Shown: positions 32,986-46,700, numbered from the stretch's first letter. The stretch: DNA of 64,000 nt from Chlamydomonas sphaeroides (GCA_001662425.1 BDDC01000120.1:1-64000), one strand, 5' to 3'. Notes: generated from the letters alone by a model not told the origin. Made by a program: numbers and translations.

Positions 32986-35900
32986 TCAAGACGTCGCTTC
33001 TAATAGTAATTCGCGTCGTGAGGGCTCCGTTGCGAAGCCGCGACACCGCTCTCGCCAAGTATGCCACACTGCTAAGGGCCTTTCCGCCATGTCCGCCACA
33101 CTCCGGACCGGCCGGTCCAGCCACCACACGGGGATGGGCTCGTCCGCCTGCTCCCTATCCTGCATCACCGCCTCAGCATTCAGCTCCAGAAGCTCTCTGT
33201 ACGACACATCATACAGCTGGGTGGAGTTGCCGCCGGCTGCAACAGACCCCGAGGAGGGGCCGGACTGCAGGGGTAAACGGCATGGTGCAATGGTGAAGCA
33301 CACATATACCGGCAGCTGGCCTAGCCACCGCCAACTACAACGCAACCGAGCGATTGATTTGTGCCCAGCACCTGTCCTGGGCACGTTTAGTAAGGACGCA
33401 ACCCCCGGCCGTATGGTATGCTGGCTTAGCGATGAAGCCTAGCCTCGGGGTTTCCCGCTGGCTTCCCGCGCCCCACTCATCCCACCTTCGCAAGTCTGAG
33501 CGTGGTTGCAGCCGTGGGCGCCAACCGCTTGGGCTGGCTACCGGGACCCGCTCCCGCGGCCAGCCGGGAGTGGTGGGCGCTGCCAGGCACCGCCGCCGCC
33601 AGCTCCCGCTCCCGGTGCCGGATCAAGTGATCCAGCTCGAACGCAAGCAGCCCTCGGCCGCCGTTCTTGCCGTGCTCGCCGCTGTTCATCAGACAGCCTG
33701 CGTGCAACGTCCGTCGCAGCAGCAGCAGCACACATGCCAGCTGCCTGTAATATCCTCCAAGCCGATGCCGCATCGCGACGATATCTTGCACAACTTGCGT
33801 GCCGGCACGGTGTACCGAGCCCATTCCAGGCACACAGCATGCGCCCTTGCAGCCCCAATCGCACAGCGCCCTGCCGCTCACCCGCCCACGTCAGGTCCGC
33901 CCACTCGCACTTGAGCTCCTCGCGTGAGTCGCCCCAGGGCACCACGGTTCGCTCCGTCTCCAGGTGGTGCCAGGGGACGACGGGCGAAGGGGCGCGGCCC
34001 GCGTGCCTGGCGGCCAGGGCCTCCCCTGTCAGCACCTGCGCAGCAGGCAGCAAGCCGGCCCATGGCAGGCACGGAGATGACCTAGCCTCGGGCCCATAAC
34101 ACATAGGCCGGGCATCCCACGTGACCGGTGAATAGTCATGCACACGAGCTTGGGGGACTAACGCGTCCTTGCGCAGCTTCAGGCGGTGCAGGATGCGCTG
34201 CGGGGCAGGAATGCAGGACACGCTAGGTTCCATGCCGCGTCGCGAAGAGGGCAAGTCGCACCCAAAACTCCGAGCTGCGGAACGGAAGCCCAGGCGGCAT
34301 TCGGGCGGCAACGGCCCTAGGTCCGCTGCCACCGGTACCCCACGCACCCAGTCCGCGTCGCAGGGCGCGGGCGGCCACGCCGCCACCGCGCCAAGCGCCA
34401 AGGCGACCTGCGCCAGGCCCCTCACGGCGGCCTGGAAGTCCTCCTTGCCNNNNNNNNNNGCCGACGGCACCGCATCTCAACACGTCCGCCCACACATGGC
34501 ATGTGCATGTGCACAGCAGGCGTCATTGCCCGCCGCGACCGTGGGGGCAGGCGGTGGGCGCGCGATGATCGCTCCAGGAGCTGGGCCTGGGCTCGCGCCG
34601 CAGCGGCGCAGTAGTGCAGGGAGAGGGCAACACGACGAGCTAGGAGGTCGAGCACCCCCACTCACTCATGGCCGCCGTGATGACCTCCGGCGCGTAGGCC
34701 ACCACGCGCCGGATGTCGACGGCCTTCTCTTGCTGCCCCAGCAGCAGCGCGTGCCAATTGGGCCAGTTGGCAAAGTAGACCCGGGTGGCGCTCCCGGACA
34801 GCCTGGCAGCCGAGTGGGGCAGCAGAGCCGGGCCACGGCCATGAGCTACAGTGCACGCATCTTTGGCAGGAGGACGCCCTGGCCTGATGCACGCGCAGGC
34901 CGTACGATGGCAGTGCGATTGCTGCCTGCCGAGGCACCCCGGCCAGCCCGCAAGCAGGCGGCACTGCCAGGTCGCACCTGGCGGCGAGGCGCCAGTCGTG
35001 GTGTCCGGCAGTTGCCATGATGATGTGCTTTTGGAAGTCGCCCGGGAACAGCCCCGCGTGGATGTGTCCCATGGACTGTCGCGGGCCAAGCGGCGGCGCG
35101 GGTCGGTGAGGGGGGCCCAGCAAGTGGGTCGACCAACGCAGGCGCGGCGCTGGGCGGGGAGCTGGGGCCAGGCCACCCAGCGCAGGGCATGGCAGGTGCC
35201 TCCTGCCCTGGACCCGACCTGGCCCCCCGACCCAGCTCAGCCAGGCTTCACTTGCAGCTGCAGGGGCGCTAGGAAAGCCAGCTTTAAGTGCTGACTGACG
35301 CTGTGTCTCCAGATGACTTGCTTGAGCCAGCGCGACCTCCCACGTCCCACCCACGTCTCCCCAACATCATGAGCAGTAAAGGCGACAACTACCACCGCAC
35401 ACCCCTCCCATCCACGTCGCCTGGCCCCAGCCCCACCTGCACCGGAGGGGGTGCCAGGTGCGTATGCCAGAACCCGAACCGGCCGGCCGAGTACCAGTTG
35501 GACTCCGCCCAACCGCCCAAAGAGCGTTCGGGTGAGGTGTCGATACGTGGCGCCTCTGCGAGTAGGAACGACCGTGGCGCGGGAGACAGGGGCCCGGCGG
35601 GCGTTAAGTTCAAGTACGGGTGGAGCGCCGCGCCGCGAGCCGTCAGCAGGGCCCAAGGGGGACAGGGTCGGCGCCAGCCTGGACCCAGGATTGTTCCGCA
35701 TATGCTACTGCCGGCTCGCCTACGGCAGTGAAGCCGAAGGTCTCGTTCTTGGTGGCTCGGGCGCGGGCCTCCTGAGAGGGGTCCTCGGGGTCGGGTGGAA
35801 GCGGCACGCCTGCGGGGAGGAGAGGGCAGAAGAAGGGAGGCGTGAGCTGGGAGCAGCAAGCTAGGCAGGCGCCTGCCCTGCCGTTTCATCATCCCTGGCG

Positions 35901-38900
35901 AGCAACAACGGTTGGGCAGTGGCCACTGCCTCACCCAGGTCCTTGAACGCCTGCCGGTAGGCCGCTGTGAAGGGCCCTATGGTGCGGTTGAAGGGATAGC
36001 CGCCCGTCTCGGGGGACCAGTGCGCGCCTGAAGGGGCAAGGTCCGCAGAGGTGCCGCAGAGGCAGGCGTGGCGGCAGGAGAGATGTCGTTGCAGGTCAGC
36101 AGCCGCTCGGCCGAGCATGCAGTGCGATGCGATTGGGGTACGGCCCGGGGTTTGAGCTCGGCGCGCCCTGCGGTCTACCGCGGCCCGACGACCGAGTCCA
36201 ACGCGTTTCAGTGCGCGGGGTGGCACAGCGCTTCGTGGCCCACAGCACACTCGCCACGTGTGTGTTCCCCGCCGGCCCCAGCCCCGCGCACCTGGGTGCG
36301 GCATCGTCAGAGTCGCTGTTCGGATGGAGATCTGCGGCCAGGGTTGCCCACGCATCATCAGCAACGCACCCAACTGCACCTCGCACTGGTGCGGCCTGTG
36401 CCAGGTGCCGGCGGAACCATGCGGTGCTCCCGCCCTTGACGGACAAGACGCATGTTGAGGTAGCGCCTTACGCGGCCGCCCCACCTGCGATGCGCCCTCG
36501 GTCGAGCAGTTCCAGGGGCCCGCGCTGCGGCGGCAGGGGGCAGCGGGCAGCGGGCAGGGGCAAGGCAGGGCCACAACTCACGCAGCGCCACCGACACATT
36601 CGGCTGGGACATACCAGGAAAACCCCGGGCAGGCCCACACCAGGACCAACCCAGGATGGCCCATGGCTGCTAGCACAAGCCAGGCGCGAGCCACGCAGCC
36701 CCGGCGGAGCTCGCGCACCGGCACCTAGGCTCCCACGGGGCCATAACTGAGCAGCTGGCGGGCAGGCGTGCGTGTGGATGGGTGCGCCGGCGCAGGGACG
36801 CAGCCGCCCTAGGGGCGCAGGCACGCAGCCGCCCTAGGGGCGCAGGCACGCAGCCGCCCTAGGAGCGCAGGGACGCGCCACGCAGCCGCTGGCTTGACCG
36901 CACCCATGGACGGAGGTGTGGGGCCGCCGGGCGCTCGGTCCCAGGCACGCTGCAGGCAAACAAGCGGACCCGTGCCACTCACAAGTACTCGCACACAAAG
37001 GGGGACAGCTGCGTGCTGACGTTGTGGGCCTGGCGGCCGGCCGGGTTGGGACAGGGGGAGCGGCAGGCACGCAGCAAGCGGGCGTGCAGGTGAGGGCACG
37101 GAGGGACGAGGCCGCGCCACGCATGCCTTCGCCTTCGACCAATCAGACTCGACATTGTGACTGGATCATGATGGCGGTGATTGCTGTTGCTGCTGCCGCT
37201 GCTGAGCCCCCCATGCGATGCGGCGGAGGTGCCATGCCAAGCGGCCTGGTGCTACGGCCCCGACCGCGGTGCACGCACCGCGTCTTCCCATTGTGTCCAG
37301 AAGTTGGTCCTGGTCTTGTCATCGAATGACTGCAGCAGCAGCAGCAAAGCAGCAGCAGTGTCAAGGTTGCGGCAACACCCTCGCGCCTGCTCGCACCCTT
37401 GCGCCTGCCCACACCCTCGCGCCTACCCGTACCCACCGCCTCCGTGTGGTTCAGCTTCTGGAAGGCCGCAGCGTCCTGCCGATAGAAGTAGAGCACCTCT
37501 GCAGGAGTGGTGGGCGACAACAGCAGGGACGCATTGCACGTGCGACGCCGCAGGCACCCGCTGACGGGCTTCGCACCAGCAGCAGGAGCCCCCTGGCAGA
37601 AGCCCCCAGGCAGCAGCCTCGCGCCTGGCCGTTCACCGCACACCGCTGCGCCAGGGGGCCCCCGAAATGGCAGCTCGGCCCCCTGGCGGGGTGGCGCGTG
37701 TCTAGGGCCCATACCGTACCACACTGCCGATGCCAAGTAGAGTGGACCAGGCAATCACGTTGCACCCGGAGGCTCTAGACGCATGTGCTGCAGCCGCCAA
37801 CACACCCCTGCTGGGCGACGAAGAAAAAGCCCGGCTGATGCCGTCCAACCAGCCTGGGCGCTTCCCACACGGGGCGCAACCAGGGCATGCACGGCGCGCC
37901 CCCAACCCCGCCCACCCCGGCACTGGGCCCCCCATCCAGGTGGCCGCCCACCTCTAAACTGCATCTGGCCCATTATGCAGGCGTAGAGCAGGTTGGTGAG
38001 CATCATCTGGTCGTCGTTGGAGCCTAGCCGGCAGGTGGGGCACTCGGCTGTGAGGAGAGCGGTAGGGCATGCGGTATGGTCAGGGCCGGTCCGGTCCAGC
38101 GTGCTCCAGGTGAGGTGAGGTGAGGTGAGGTGAGGTGAGGTGAGGTGAGGTGAGGTGAGGTGAGGTGAGGTGAGGTGAGTTGAGTTGAGGTGAGGTGAGG
38201 TGAGGTGAGGTGAGGTGGCCCAAGGCTATGGCGCCCGGCCCCCATCCTGCACCACCGCCGCAGCTAGCAGCAGGGACTAGCACCCAGGGCCAGGTTCTGT
38301 TCCCGCTCGATACTCGCCGAACTTGGCGCTGGCGCTCTCCAGGGCGCTGGAGTCCTCGGACCAGCGGACTGCAGCGCGGGACCAGGCGGGGGTGGGGCGG
38401 CGGGGTTCGTGTCACAAGTGGCAGGTTGGGCATGGGCATGTGGGCTTCGCAGGTGCTCATGTCTGGCGGCAGGTTGCACGGGCGCCTAGCGTGCCTCAGG
38501 CAGCATCTTTGCAGCCGCAGCACACAGGGAACGTGTAACGGCACGTGCGCCTGGTGTACGGCGGCGCACAGTCAGCAACATGGGCACATATGCACGGAAT
38601 CTTGTCGTACACACCAATGCGGTGGAGCATCTCGTAAAGAATCCAGGCCACGGGCCCCTCTGGCGACGCGTTCTGCGGGCGCGCGGGCAACGCGGGTTGC
38701 CGCGGGCCATGCAACCTGGTGTGGATTAGCAGCCTGCCGCTGAGCATGACGTGCCCCGCCACTCGGCGCTGTCCGTCCCGCAGCCAACGGCCGCTGGGCG
38801 ACAGCGGGCGGCTTCCAGGCTCCTGGCCCCGGGCCAGGTCACACCGGACGGTGTCGGCCTGATCGGGACCAGCTGCCGAGCGCTGCACGGCGCCCGCAGG

Positions 38901-40285
38901 CTGCATGGTGCCATCCGCAGCTGCGCGACTGCGTATCGAACATGGCGCGTACAGGCCCCTTGGGCGGGGCGGTCGCGCTGCGACCCGCAATGACGCGCGC
39001 GGAGTGCACACCTTGACACATGGAAAGCACCGACGGAGGCGCAGATGCCGCATCGATACCCACCCTGCCCAACCCTATGACCCTACATCCATCAATGCAC
39101 CTAAGAACGCACCTGGATATACGAAAAGCCGCCGTTGACGTCGAGCCCATGCTCTGCGGGGGGGGCCGGTCGAGGTCAGGTCGGAGACCGACCAGCGGGC
39201 CCTGGGGTGGACGCCCTGGGGTGACGGTTCACGCCACGTTCAGTGCAGGGCACGTGCCTGGCGCATGGCGCTACCTGTCTGGCTGAGCATGTTGTAGCCC
39301 GACAGTGGCGGCTGCTTGACCCTCCAGTACCAGTCGTCCAGGACCAGTGTGTCCGCATCAACCGCCATGACGTTGTAGCCAAGCGCCACGGCGCGGGCTG
39401 GGATGGGAAGGGTACGGTACGGTGGGGCCCCTCAGGGCACAGGGCAGGACGCAGCTCGGGTACGTGGGAGGGGAGCAGCGCGGGGCGGCGTCACGTGCTC
39501 CACCGCCGCGGAGCGGATGGAGGTGGGCAGCGGGAGGGGCCGCAGGCCCGTGATGTGTTCACGAATGGGGTGGTGGCTCCACCCGCCCAGCCGCCCACCC
39601 ACCGGCGGTGAACCATTTCCGCCACCAGGCGGTAAGGCCGTTGCCGCGCGCCAAGTAGCGGAACATGGCTACGTACTGCTTGCCGCTGCGAGGGAGTTGT
39701 GCACACCACATCGTGAGGCGTAGCGCCAGGGATGCTCGTACTTAAAGCGAGTCCGGCATCCGTGAGGCGCGGTATGCTGGTCCCGGGAGGCAACAGGCCG
39801 ATGCACGGCCCTATGCCGTCGTGCTGGGGTTGCTGGCGCCTGAGGCCATGCCTGCAACGGCTGCGTCCCGCTTACGTTTCATCGTTCGTGGCATATGACC
39901 CGCAGCTCAGCGGGCCTTGCTCGTGCTGCCACGGCCGGAATGCCCGCGACAGGCGGTGGCAGTCATTGGCTTGATCCATGATCGTCAGCACATGGCCGTA
40001 ACCCGCGTGCCCCCGGAAACGTGCCAGCGTCTGGCCAGCGTCTGATACGCGCGTCTCTGAGAACACGATGACCTCCTTCTTCCAGGCTGTGGCTTCTAGC
40101 GCCTCCTTGAGCTGCTCAGCTGTGTCCAGAGGGCCGATGTAGCCTTTCGTCAAGCCCGCTGAGCAGTAGGCGCCGTCACCACTTCGTCTACATGCGCGAA
40201 CTGTTAATGAGGCGTGACCTGGCGAAACTGTCGCGAATGCCAACAGCAGACCAGCGAGCACGGTGGCTACTGCCGGCAAAGGCAT
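32986..40285 (-). CDS. Glycosyltransferase-like paralog B (GT77/PF03407-like), secretory
   Basis: Twenty-one exons in phase, 794 aa: 40285–39876, 39685–39603, 39397–39275, 39153–39113, 38672–38615, 38368–38318, 38047–37952, 37498–37437, 37329–37279, 37029–36983, 36524–36485, 36331–36292, 36027–35935, 35809–35720, 35555–35437, 35075–34978, 34802–34666, 34448–34348, 34035–33882, 33697–33486, 33264–32986. Signal peptide PAVATVLAGLLLAFATVSPG; DAD at 178–180; NGGFSY present. Two introns begin with GC rather than GT (after 38318 and after 35720). It shares three extra introns with paralog D, its inverted partner. A 10-N gap (34450–34459) sits exactly at one splice acceptor but removes no coding frame. 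The start chosen is the second ATG of the frame (the first is at 40309), because it aligns with paralog D. Confidence 0.85.
34450..34459. other. 10-N gap at a splice acceptor of paralog B
   Basis: Fixed-size N block immediately before exon 34448–34348. A comparable N block lies in the homologous exon of paralog D, suggesting the near-identical copies confused the assembly. Confidence 0.95.
36791..36873. repeat. ~26-bp minisatellite in an intron of paralog B
   Basis: Just over three copies of a unit containing GCACGCAGCCGCCCTAGGGG, in the intron between exons 37029–36983 and 36524–36485. Paralog D lacks it and has a different repeat in the same intron. Confidence 0.9.
38108..38217. repeat. 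GAGGT pentamer array in an intron of paralog B
   Basis: About 22 tandem copies of GAGGT (TCACC on the gene strand), with two GAGTT variants, in the intron between exons 38368–38318 and 38047–37952. It is not the algal telomere repeat (TTTTAGGG). Confidence 0.97.
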
Positions 40286-40790
40286 CGCAGAAATACAGCT
40301 GACGTTCACATAGTAGGAGCAAGCGACGGGCGTCTGGCAAGCTAACGGTGTGCGCTAATGATAAGGACTTGGTTGCCAATAGTGTACGTCGTGTCTTCTT
40401 ATGCTACCTAGTTTGTGGTGCTGGTGCTTGCGTTGCCAAACCTGATTGCCGATGCACAGTGGCATGCCGACAGCCACACTGGCACGCCCTAACCCGGGCG
40501 CCCGACCCCCTTTGCCGTGTCTGCTTAAAGTCCCAGCAATCGGCTGGGATGGCTGGCCTCCCCCTTCTGGGGTGGCCCGCAGCGGATGTCTGCACCGACG
40601 GCACGGCACAGCTGTCGCGCCTTCGGATTCAGGTCTACGAGGAACTGCTTGTTAGGCCACCTTTTCCTCAACAGCGCCCCCATTCTATATTTCGCTGTGC
40701 TAATTATATTTTCTCAGTTCCCAGATGGCTGCGACAAGTCAGTCTGCGTTGATGTTATGGCTTCTGTGACGTACTCGACAAAGCACGCAT
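40286..40790. promoter_or_regulatory. Divergent promoter region between paralogs B and C
   Basis: 505 bases separate the start codons of B (−) and C (+), so they may be co-regulated from one bidirectional promoter. The stretch around 40680–40720 is A/T-rich (TATATTTCGC, TAATTATATTTTC). No known element was identified. Confidence 0.55.
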
Positions 40791-43700
40791 ATGAGGCCAA
40801 GCACGACGCGACTGGGGCTCTGGCAACTGCTTCGACTGCTGCTGCTATGGGTCCTTCCGCAAAACCCGCTTCTGGCCGCGCAACGCGATGCCAGCGATTC
40901 TCCCCACAGCCAGCGGCATAGCTTGCCACAAGTATGCCGTCGCCGTGGTGATGGCGCTTACTGCTCGGCGGGCTTGACGGAAGGCTACATCGGCCCGCTA
41001 GACACAGCTGCGCAGCTCAAGCAGGCACTAGAAGCCACAGCCTGGAAAAAGGAGGTCATCATGTTCTCAGAGACGCGCGTCTCGGACGCTGGCCAAACTC
41101 TGGCACGTTTCCGGGGGCACGCGGGTTACGGCCATGTGCTGGCGATTATGGAGAAAAGCCACGACTGCCACCGCCTGTCCCGGGCGTTCCGGCCATGGGA
41201 GCAGGAGCAAGGCCCGCTGAGCTGCGGGTCATACGCCACGCATAATGCGAAGTGAGCGGGACGCCTAGCGGGGCGTGCCGTCCGACACGCGCGGCGGGCG
41301 TGACCGGTACGCGCCCGGCCGGGGTCTGAACAGTTCAATAATTCACGCCACCCTTGGCACTGCACCCTGCAGAGGCATTGAGTATATATCACAGTTCGAA
41401 TACTTTCCGCGCCCGCACGGCTACACCTGCTGGTGGAGGAAGTGGATGACCGTGGGTGGGTTTCGTTGCCACGTAAACATGCCATCAGCCCCAGCCGCTC
41501 TGGTGTGCGTCTCGTCCACAGCCGTTTTCCTCGACCAGCTGCTCCCCGGTCTGCAACGTGACGTCGTCCGGAACTTGTTGGCGTTCGTGCCTCCTCTGCG
41601 CATACCGTCATGCCCCTCCCGCCCCTCGAGTCCCAACGAACCGCTCCCTCTGCACCCCTCCCCATCCCAGCTCGCGCCGTGGCGCTTGGCTACAACGTCA
41701 TGGCGGTTGACGCGGACACATTAGTCTTGGACGACTGGTACTGGAGGGTCAAGCAGTCGCCGCTGTCGGGCTACAACATGCTGAGCCAGGCCGAGTGTGG
41801 CATCTGCATCAACGGCGGCTTCTCGTACATCCAAGTGCGGCCTTCTGTGATATTCTATGTCCAAGTAGCACGAGGGATCAGGTCTCAAGCTAGCTCAGGC
41901 TCGAGGGCGCCGCCGGCGCCAGACTCGTCGCCATGGCGTGCTGAGGGCCGCGGCTTTCACTCCAGGCGACCGTGCTGCCCAACGAAGAGACGCGCACGGA
42001 CGTGCATGTGCACTAGGCCTAGTCCGCATGCCGCACCCCTGAATTAGCCGCCCACACGGCCCTCGGCAGTGCGGCCAAGCCACTGCCGCCGCCGTGCACA
42101 CGATAGCGCTACCTCGCTGCTCAACCCTGCCGCCCCACCCTGGCCCTCCATCAGAACGCATCTTCGGACGGCCCCGTGGCTTGGCTCCTGTACGAGGCCG
42201 TGCACAGGGCGGGTACGTCTTCACACCCCTGTCGTACACGTACCGTACTTTGGTGCACACATGCCGTGCGTGTGCGTGGGAGCGTCGGCCCAATCCAAGC
42301 AGCGAATGGCGGACGCGGGGTAACGGTCCGGACAGGCCCTGCGCCCGGGCCACCTCACTTCTACCAGCTGGCCTCTCGGCCGTCTGGGGTCCGCCCAGAC
42401 CTGCCTGTATCGCCCCGCCGGTTATGGCTTAGCCGCGGCGCGGCAGCTCCACGACGGGCGTTGTCCTTCCGGGCTGGGCGGTGCTGGGCACGGCGCATGG
42501 CGGCGCGTGCGCCCGGCGGCAGCCGGGCAGCACGGTGGCTAGCGGCAGCGGCACTGGCCGGGACCCCGCGGGAATCAGCGCCAAGCGAGCCTCACGCTGG
42601 CCCGGCCCCTGCATGGGCCTTTTTCCGCTCCGCCGCAGTCCGCTGGTCGGAGGACACCAGCGTGCTCAGCTCATGGTCGCCTAACGACGGTGCGTCCATG
42701 CGTGCTGGTCGCCCGGCTGGCCCCACATCCCGTATGGTACGGTTGGACGGCAACACCGGCTGAGAAATCCCTGGCTGGGCGGTGCCCCCAGCCGCGCTCG
42801 GGCGGGGTGCCGCGCCCCGCCCGTCGCACATGCCCGCGCCGCGCTTTTGGCGGCTTGCCCTGGCACCCACTGCGGCCCTGGTGCGTCGCCCCGCGCAGCG
42901 CCTGTGGTTGGGGGCATCGACGACCAGCAGATGCTGACAGGTGCGGGACGCGGGATCAACACTGTATCGTGCAGTCAGCACTACCTTAGCGATGCCCATT
43001 ATGCGCATACAGGCAGCGCTTCGGCAGCAGCGCGGGTATGCGGGCACCTGGCACCGGGCACACGCGGGGCGTGGCCTGACGGGGCGCTGCGGTTGTCGCC
43101 AGGGCTGCCGACCATCGGGAAGGCCGCCCCTTACTGTGCTTGCATACAACCATACTGTTTTCAGGGTTGAGGATTTCAGGGTCTTTTGGGGTAAGGAGTT
43201 GGGTTAGAGGACCGCGCCTCACCCTCAAGTCCCAGCCGCGCGCCTCCCCAATCGCCATGCTGCTGCCGGCTGCAGACACGATGTGGAGCTGCGTCTTCGG
43301 CCAGCCGCGCTTCCCCAACCTCTTCATGATGCTCTCGGTGCGGCGTCGGACACCGCGGCACCTGCTCTGCCGTACATGTCGTACACGCCGTACGTGCGCC
43401 ACACCGTACGGCCCCTGCTGCGGCCCCGCCTCCGTCGTGGCATGCCGTGTGACTGGGGCCCCCTGTAGTCGCGGCCAGGGTGCGCACGTGCTCTACTGCC
43501 AGGGTGCGCACGTGCTCTACTGCTAGGGCCTGCGCTGCGCCGCGCTTGCTGTTCCTCGGCTGCTGCGTCACACGCCGCGGCCGTTCCTGCCACTCGGACC
43601 CGCAGACGGACGCGCCGTTCCTGGAGCACCTGGGCGGCGTGTCCAGGGCGGTGCGTGCTGCGGCCGCGGGCGGGGTCCGCGTGTGCTCTTGCGGGAGCGT

Positions 43701-46700
43701 GGCGCGGCGCCGTGTGTAGCTCTCGACAAGGGATGCGCCCTTCGTGGCGCCCGGCTGGGGCCTCGGGGGCCGGCGCCGAGGCGCCCGCCTGCGCCGGACC
43801 CGTTGCGGGCTCTTGGGCTGTGGGGCTGGGCAGGCTTGGCGCTTGCCGCGCAGTGCCGGTGGCGCACGACGCGCACGGGGTTGCGGCCGAGCCCGTAGCG
43901 CGGTGCCGGCGGGCTCAGCCGCCGCAGGCCGGCTGCGCAGCGCACCGTGTGTCACCCGGCCTGTGACCCCGCCTCGGCCTGCAGACGTACCAGAACTTCA
44001 ACATGCCCCGCTTGAAGCGCGAGTTCTCTGACGTGGTGAGGCCCTTGGGGCCCGGCTGGGCGCTTGGCGGGTCCTCCCTCGCAGGACGCACAGCCAGGCA
44101 TGGACGACGGGCGTGAGCGCTAGGGGACGCGGCGTAGCTGGCGCGCACCTTGGGCTGCCGGCTCGCATTTGCTGCATCATTGATGGTGGGCGTGCGGACT
44201 CTGTCCCACACACGGCCTGCTCTCTTTAATGGAACGACGCGGGCCCTGCACGTGTCGTAAGCATTTCTACTTCTGAATCTGCATTATATGGCGTCCTGTA
44301 CGGCTGCCGCGGTTCCGTGGCTGCCCGCAGGTGCACGCCCTGACTGGCGAGCTGGCTGCCTCGGTGTGCAAAAACATCACACACGGCCGCAACTGCACCC
44401 CGCCCGCGCCGTCCGTCACCATCCGCACTGCCAACCTGCGCATGCCGAACTCGGGTAAGCGCCAGATGGCGGCATGGGGCGCGCGCGGCCCGAGCGTCTA
44501 GGGCGGCGCCGTGCTGCACACGCAGTGGTGTTCGCCTTTGGTTTTGATCGCCCGGCAGCGGTGGGTGGCACTTTTGGGCACTGGCCTCACCGAGCTGGCT
44601 CATCGCACATGCCAGCGCATGCGAGCAGGGCATGCGGCGCTGGGTAGCTCTTTGCGGCTTGCTGCTGAGTGCGCGCCCCATACGCCCTTCAGGTGGTAAG
44701 TGGCCTCCAAACACGGGCGGCTATCCGTTCAACCGCAACATCGGCCCCTTCACAACGGCCTTCCGCCAGGCGTTCAAAGACCTGGGTGAGGAGTTGACCG
44801 CTGCCGGGCGGGCGATGCCAACACATGGCTCTGTTGCTGGCTTGTTTCGTTTGCCCTGGCTTGCTCGGTCCGCTTCCCTCGCGCTGCTGCTCCCATCTCT
44901 CTCTCCCTCCGTCCGCGTGGCGCCCCGCAGGCGTGCCGCTGCCGCCCGACCCCGAGGACCCGGCCCAGGAGGCGCGGGCGCGGGCCATCAAGCCCGAGAC
45001 CTTTGGCCTCGTAGGCTTGGGTGAGTCTGCACCCCGTCTGCTCTGCGCCCGGCCGAGGGAGGTAGCGCCAGCCCGGCGCCGCTCCTCCCCCTTGGCCCCC
45101 ATCGCCGGGCGGGCCTTCTGCACGCACCCCTCAATAACCGCCCGATGGCTGGGTGCTGTACCCTTTGGTACGCGCCGCGCATTGTGTGTTCGGACCAGGG
45201 ACCGCATCCTCCGCTCAGGCTCAGCCGGCGCCCGCGGTTGTGGTGGCACGCCCTGCACGACCCCTCTTGTGTTGTGCGGAAACGACTCCCTAACTACCGT
45301 GCCCGGCGGATCTGGCTGCTGGGGCTCCCGCCGCGCTGCCAAACCGCTGAGGATGACACTGCCGTTTGCGTTTTCTTCGTTTAGACGTGATTGCGATGCA
45401 TGTTGATCACGTGGGGTAAGGCCTGGTCCTGACCCCGCCCTTCAGAGCATGAGGACGAGGACCTTGGGCACTGGATCGAGTCGCCTTGGTGGGTACGGCG
45501 GGCGCGGGCGCACAACTGGCGCGTCGTGACAGCAGGCCTGCGTCGCGGCATGTTTTATGTGATAAACCCATGGGCGTTTGAGGAGCATGGCGGTGCGACA
45601 TAGGTGGCCGCGCATCACCTGCGTGTGGTGCAATGGGCCAGCCCGTGGCGCCATTGGACGCCACGTGCGCCGCCGCTGGGAGGCCCGGGGAATGACACGA
45701 TACGAATGGACGGCATGAAAGCTTCATGGAGACCCACAGCAGCATCACTGAAGGGGCTTGGTCCTGCCTGGTGTCGCAGGTACATCACCGGCCGCTTCGG
45801 GTACTGGCACACCCACCTGCATCCTCCAGCCGTCCCGGTGAGCAGGGCGCTGCGCGTTAGGCCCCGCGGGCCGCCGACGATGGACTGCACGGGGCCGCGA
45901 GGCACGGGCCCTATTTTCGAGATCCCGCCACTGCGGCGTGTAGGCGTACTCGCACTTCCGCCCGGGGTCTGCGCGCCCAAAACGCATGCTGTCACGCATC
46001 CTTGCGGTCGTCATCTCGGGCACCAGACGCGGTGCCGTTGCCCGCGCTGCGCCACTCTCTATGCGCTTGCTGCCGCTGCCGTCGCGCCCCGACCCATCGC
46101 GCGCCCTGCAGACCATAGGCCACATCCACGCGGGCCTCTTCCCAGGCGACTTCCAGAAGCAGATCATCTTCCAGCTGACGGAGCACCACGACTGGCGCCT
46201 CGCGTCCAGGTGGGGCTGCGCGGCAGCCACCGCTGCCTAGCCCCGGGCAGCGCTGCAGACAGGCGTGGACGCCTGTTGGCGGCTGCATGGCACCTGGCAG
46301 GCCGGTGCGCCCGCTGCGCAGCGACCGCTGGCAGCACCACGTCCCGGGCGGTGTTGGCCCGAGCGCCGCGGGCGCAGAGCCGATGTGGGACGGGGGGCTG
46401 TACTGCTGGCGGCCTGGACAACGTCCTGTCACCGCCCCATGCGGCCCCACCCGGGCGGCGGGTGCGCGCAAAAGTGTCGCTGAGCCGAGCGGCCGCTCGG
46501 GGCTGTGCCCGGCCGCTGCGGTCCTTGGCGCGGCTACCACTGGGTGGCTTCGGTGGCTGCCTGGTCGACCGTCCTGCTGTGCCGGTTGCCGGGCCCTTGC
46601 GGGGCCGTTGTCCTTGGCCCTGGTCCTACCCAATGGATTACGCTGTGCCGTCCACCCGTCCGCTCAGGCTGGCGGGGGACCCCTGGCACGTCTTCTACGC

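Noticed and set aside
36791..36873. CRISPR-like repeat array
   Set aside because: Adjacent copies are contiguous without spacers, and it lies in an intron of a eukaryotic gene.
38108..38217. Possible interstitial telomere repeat
   Set aside because: The unit is GAGGT, not TTTTAGGG; it is an intronic microsatellite with a one-base variant in the partner gene.
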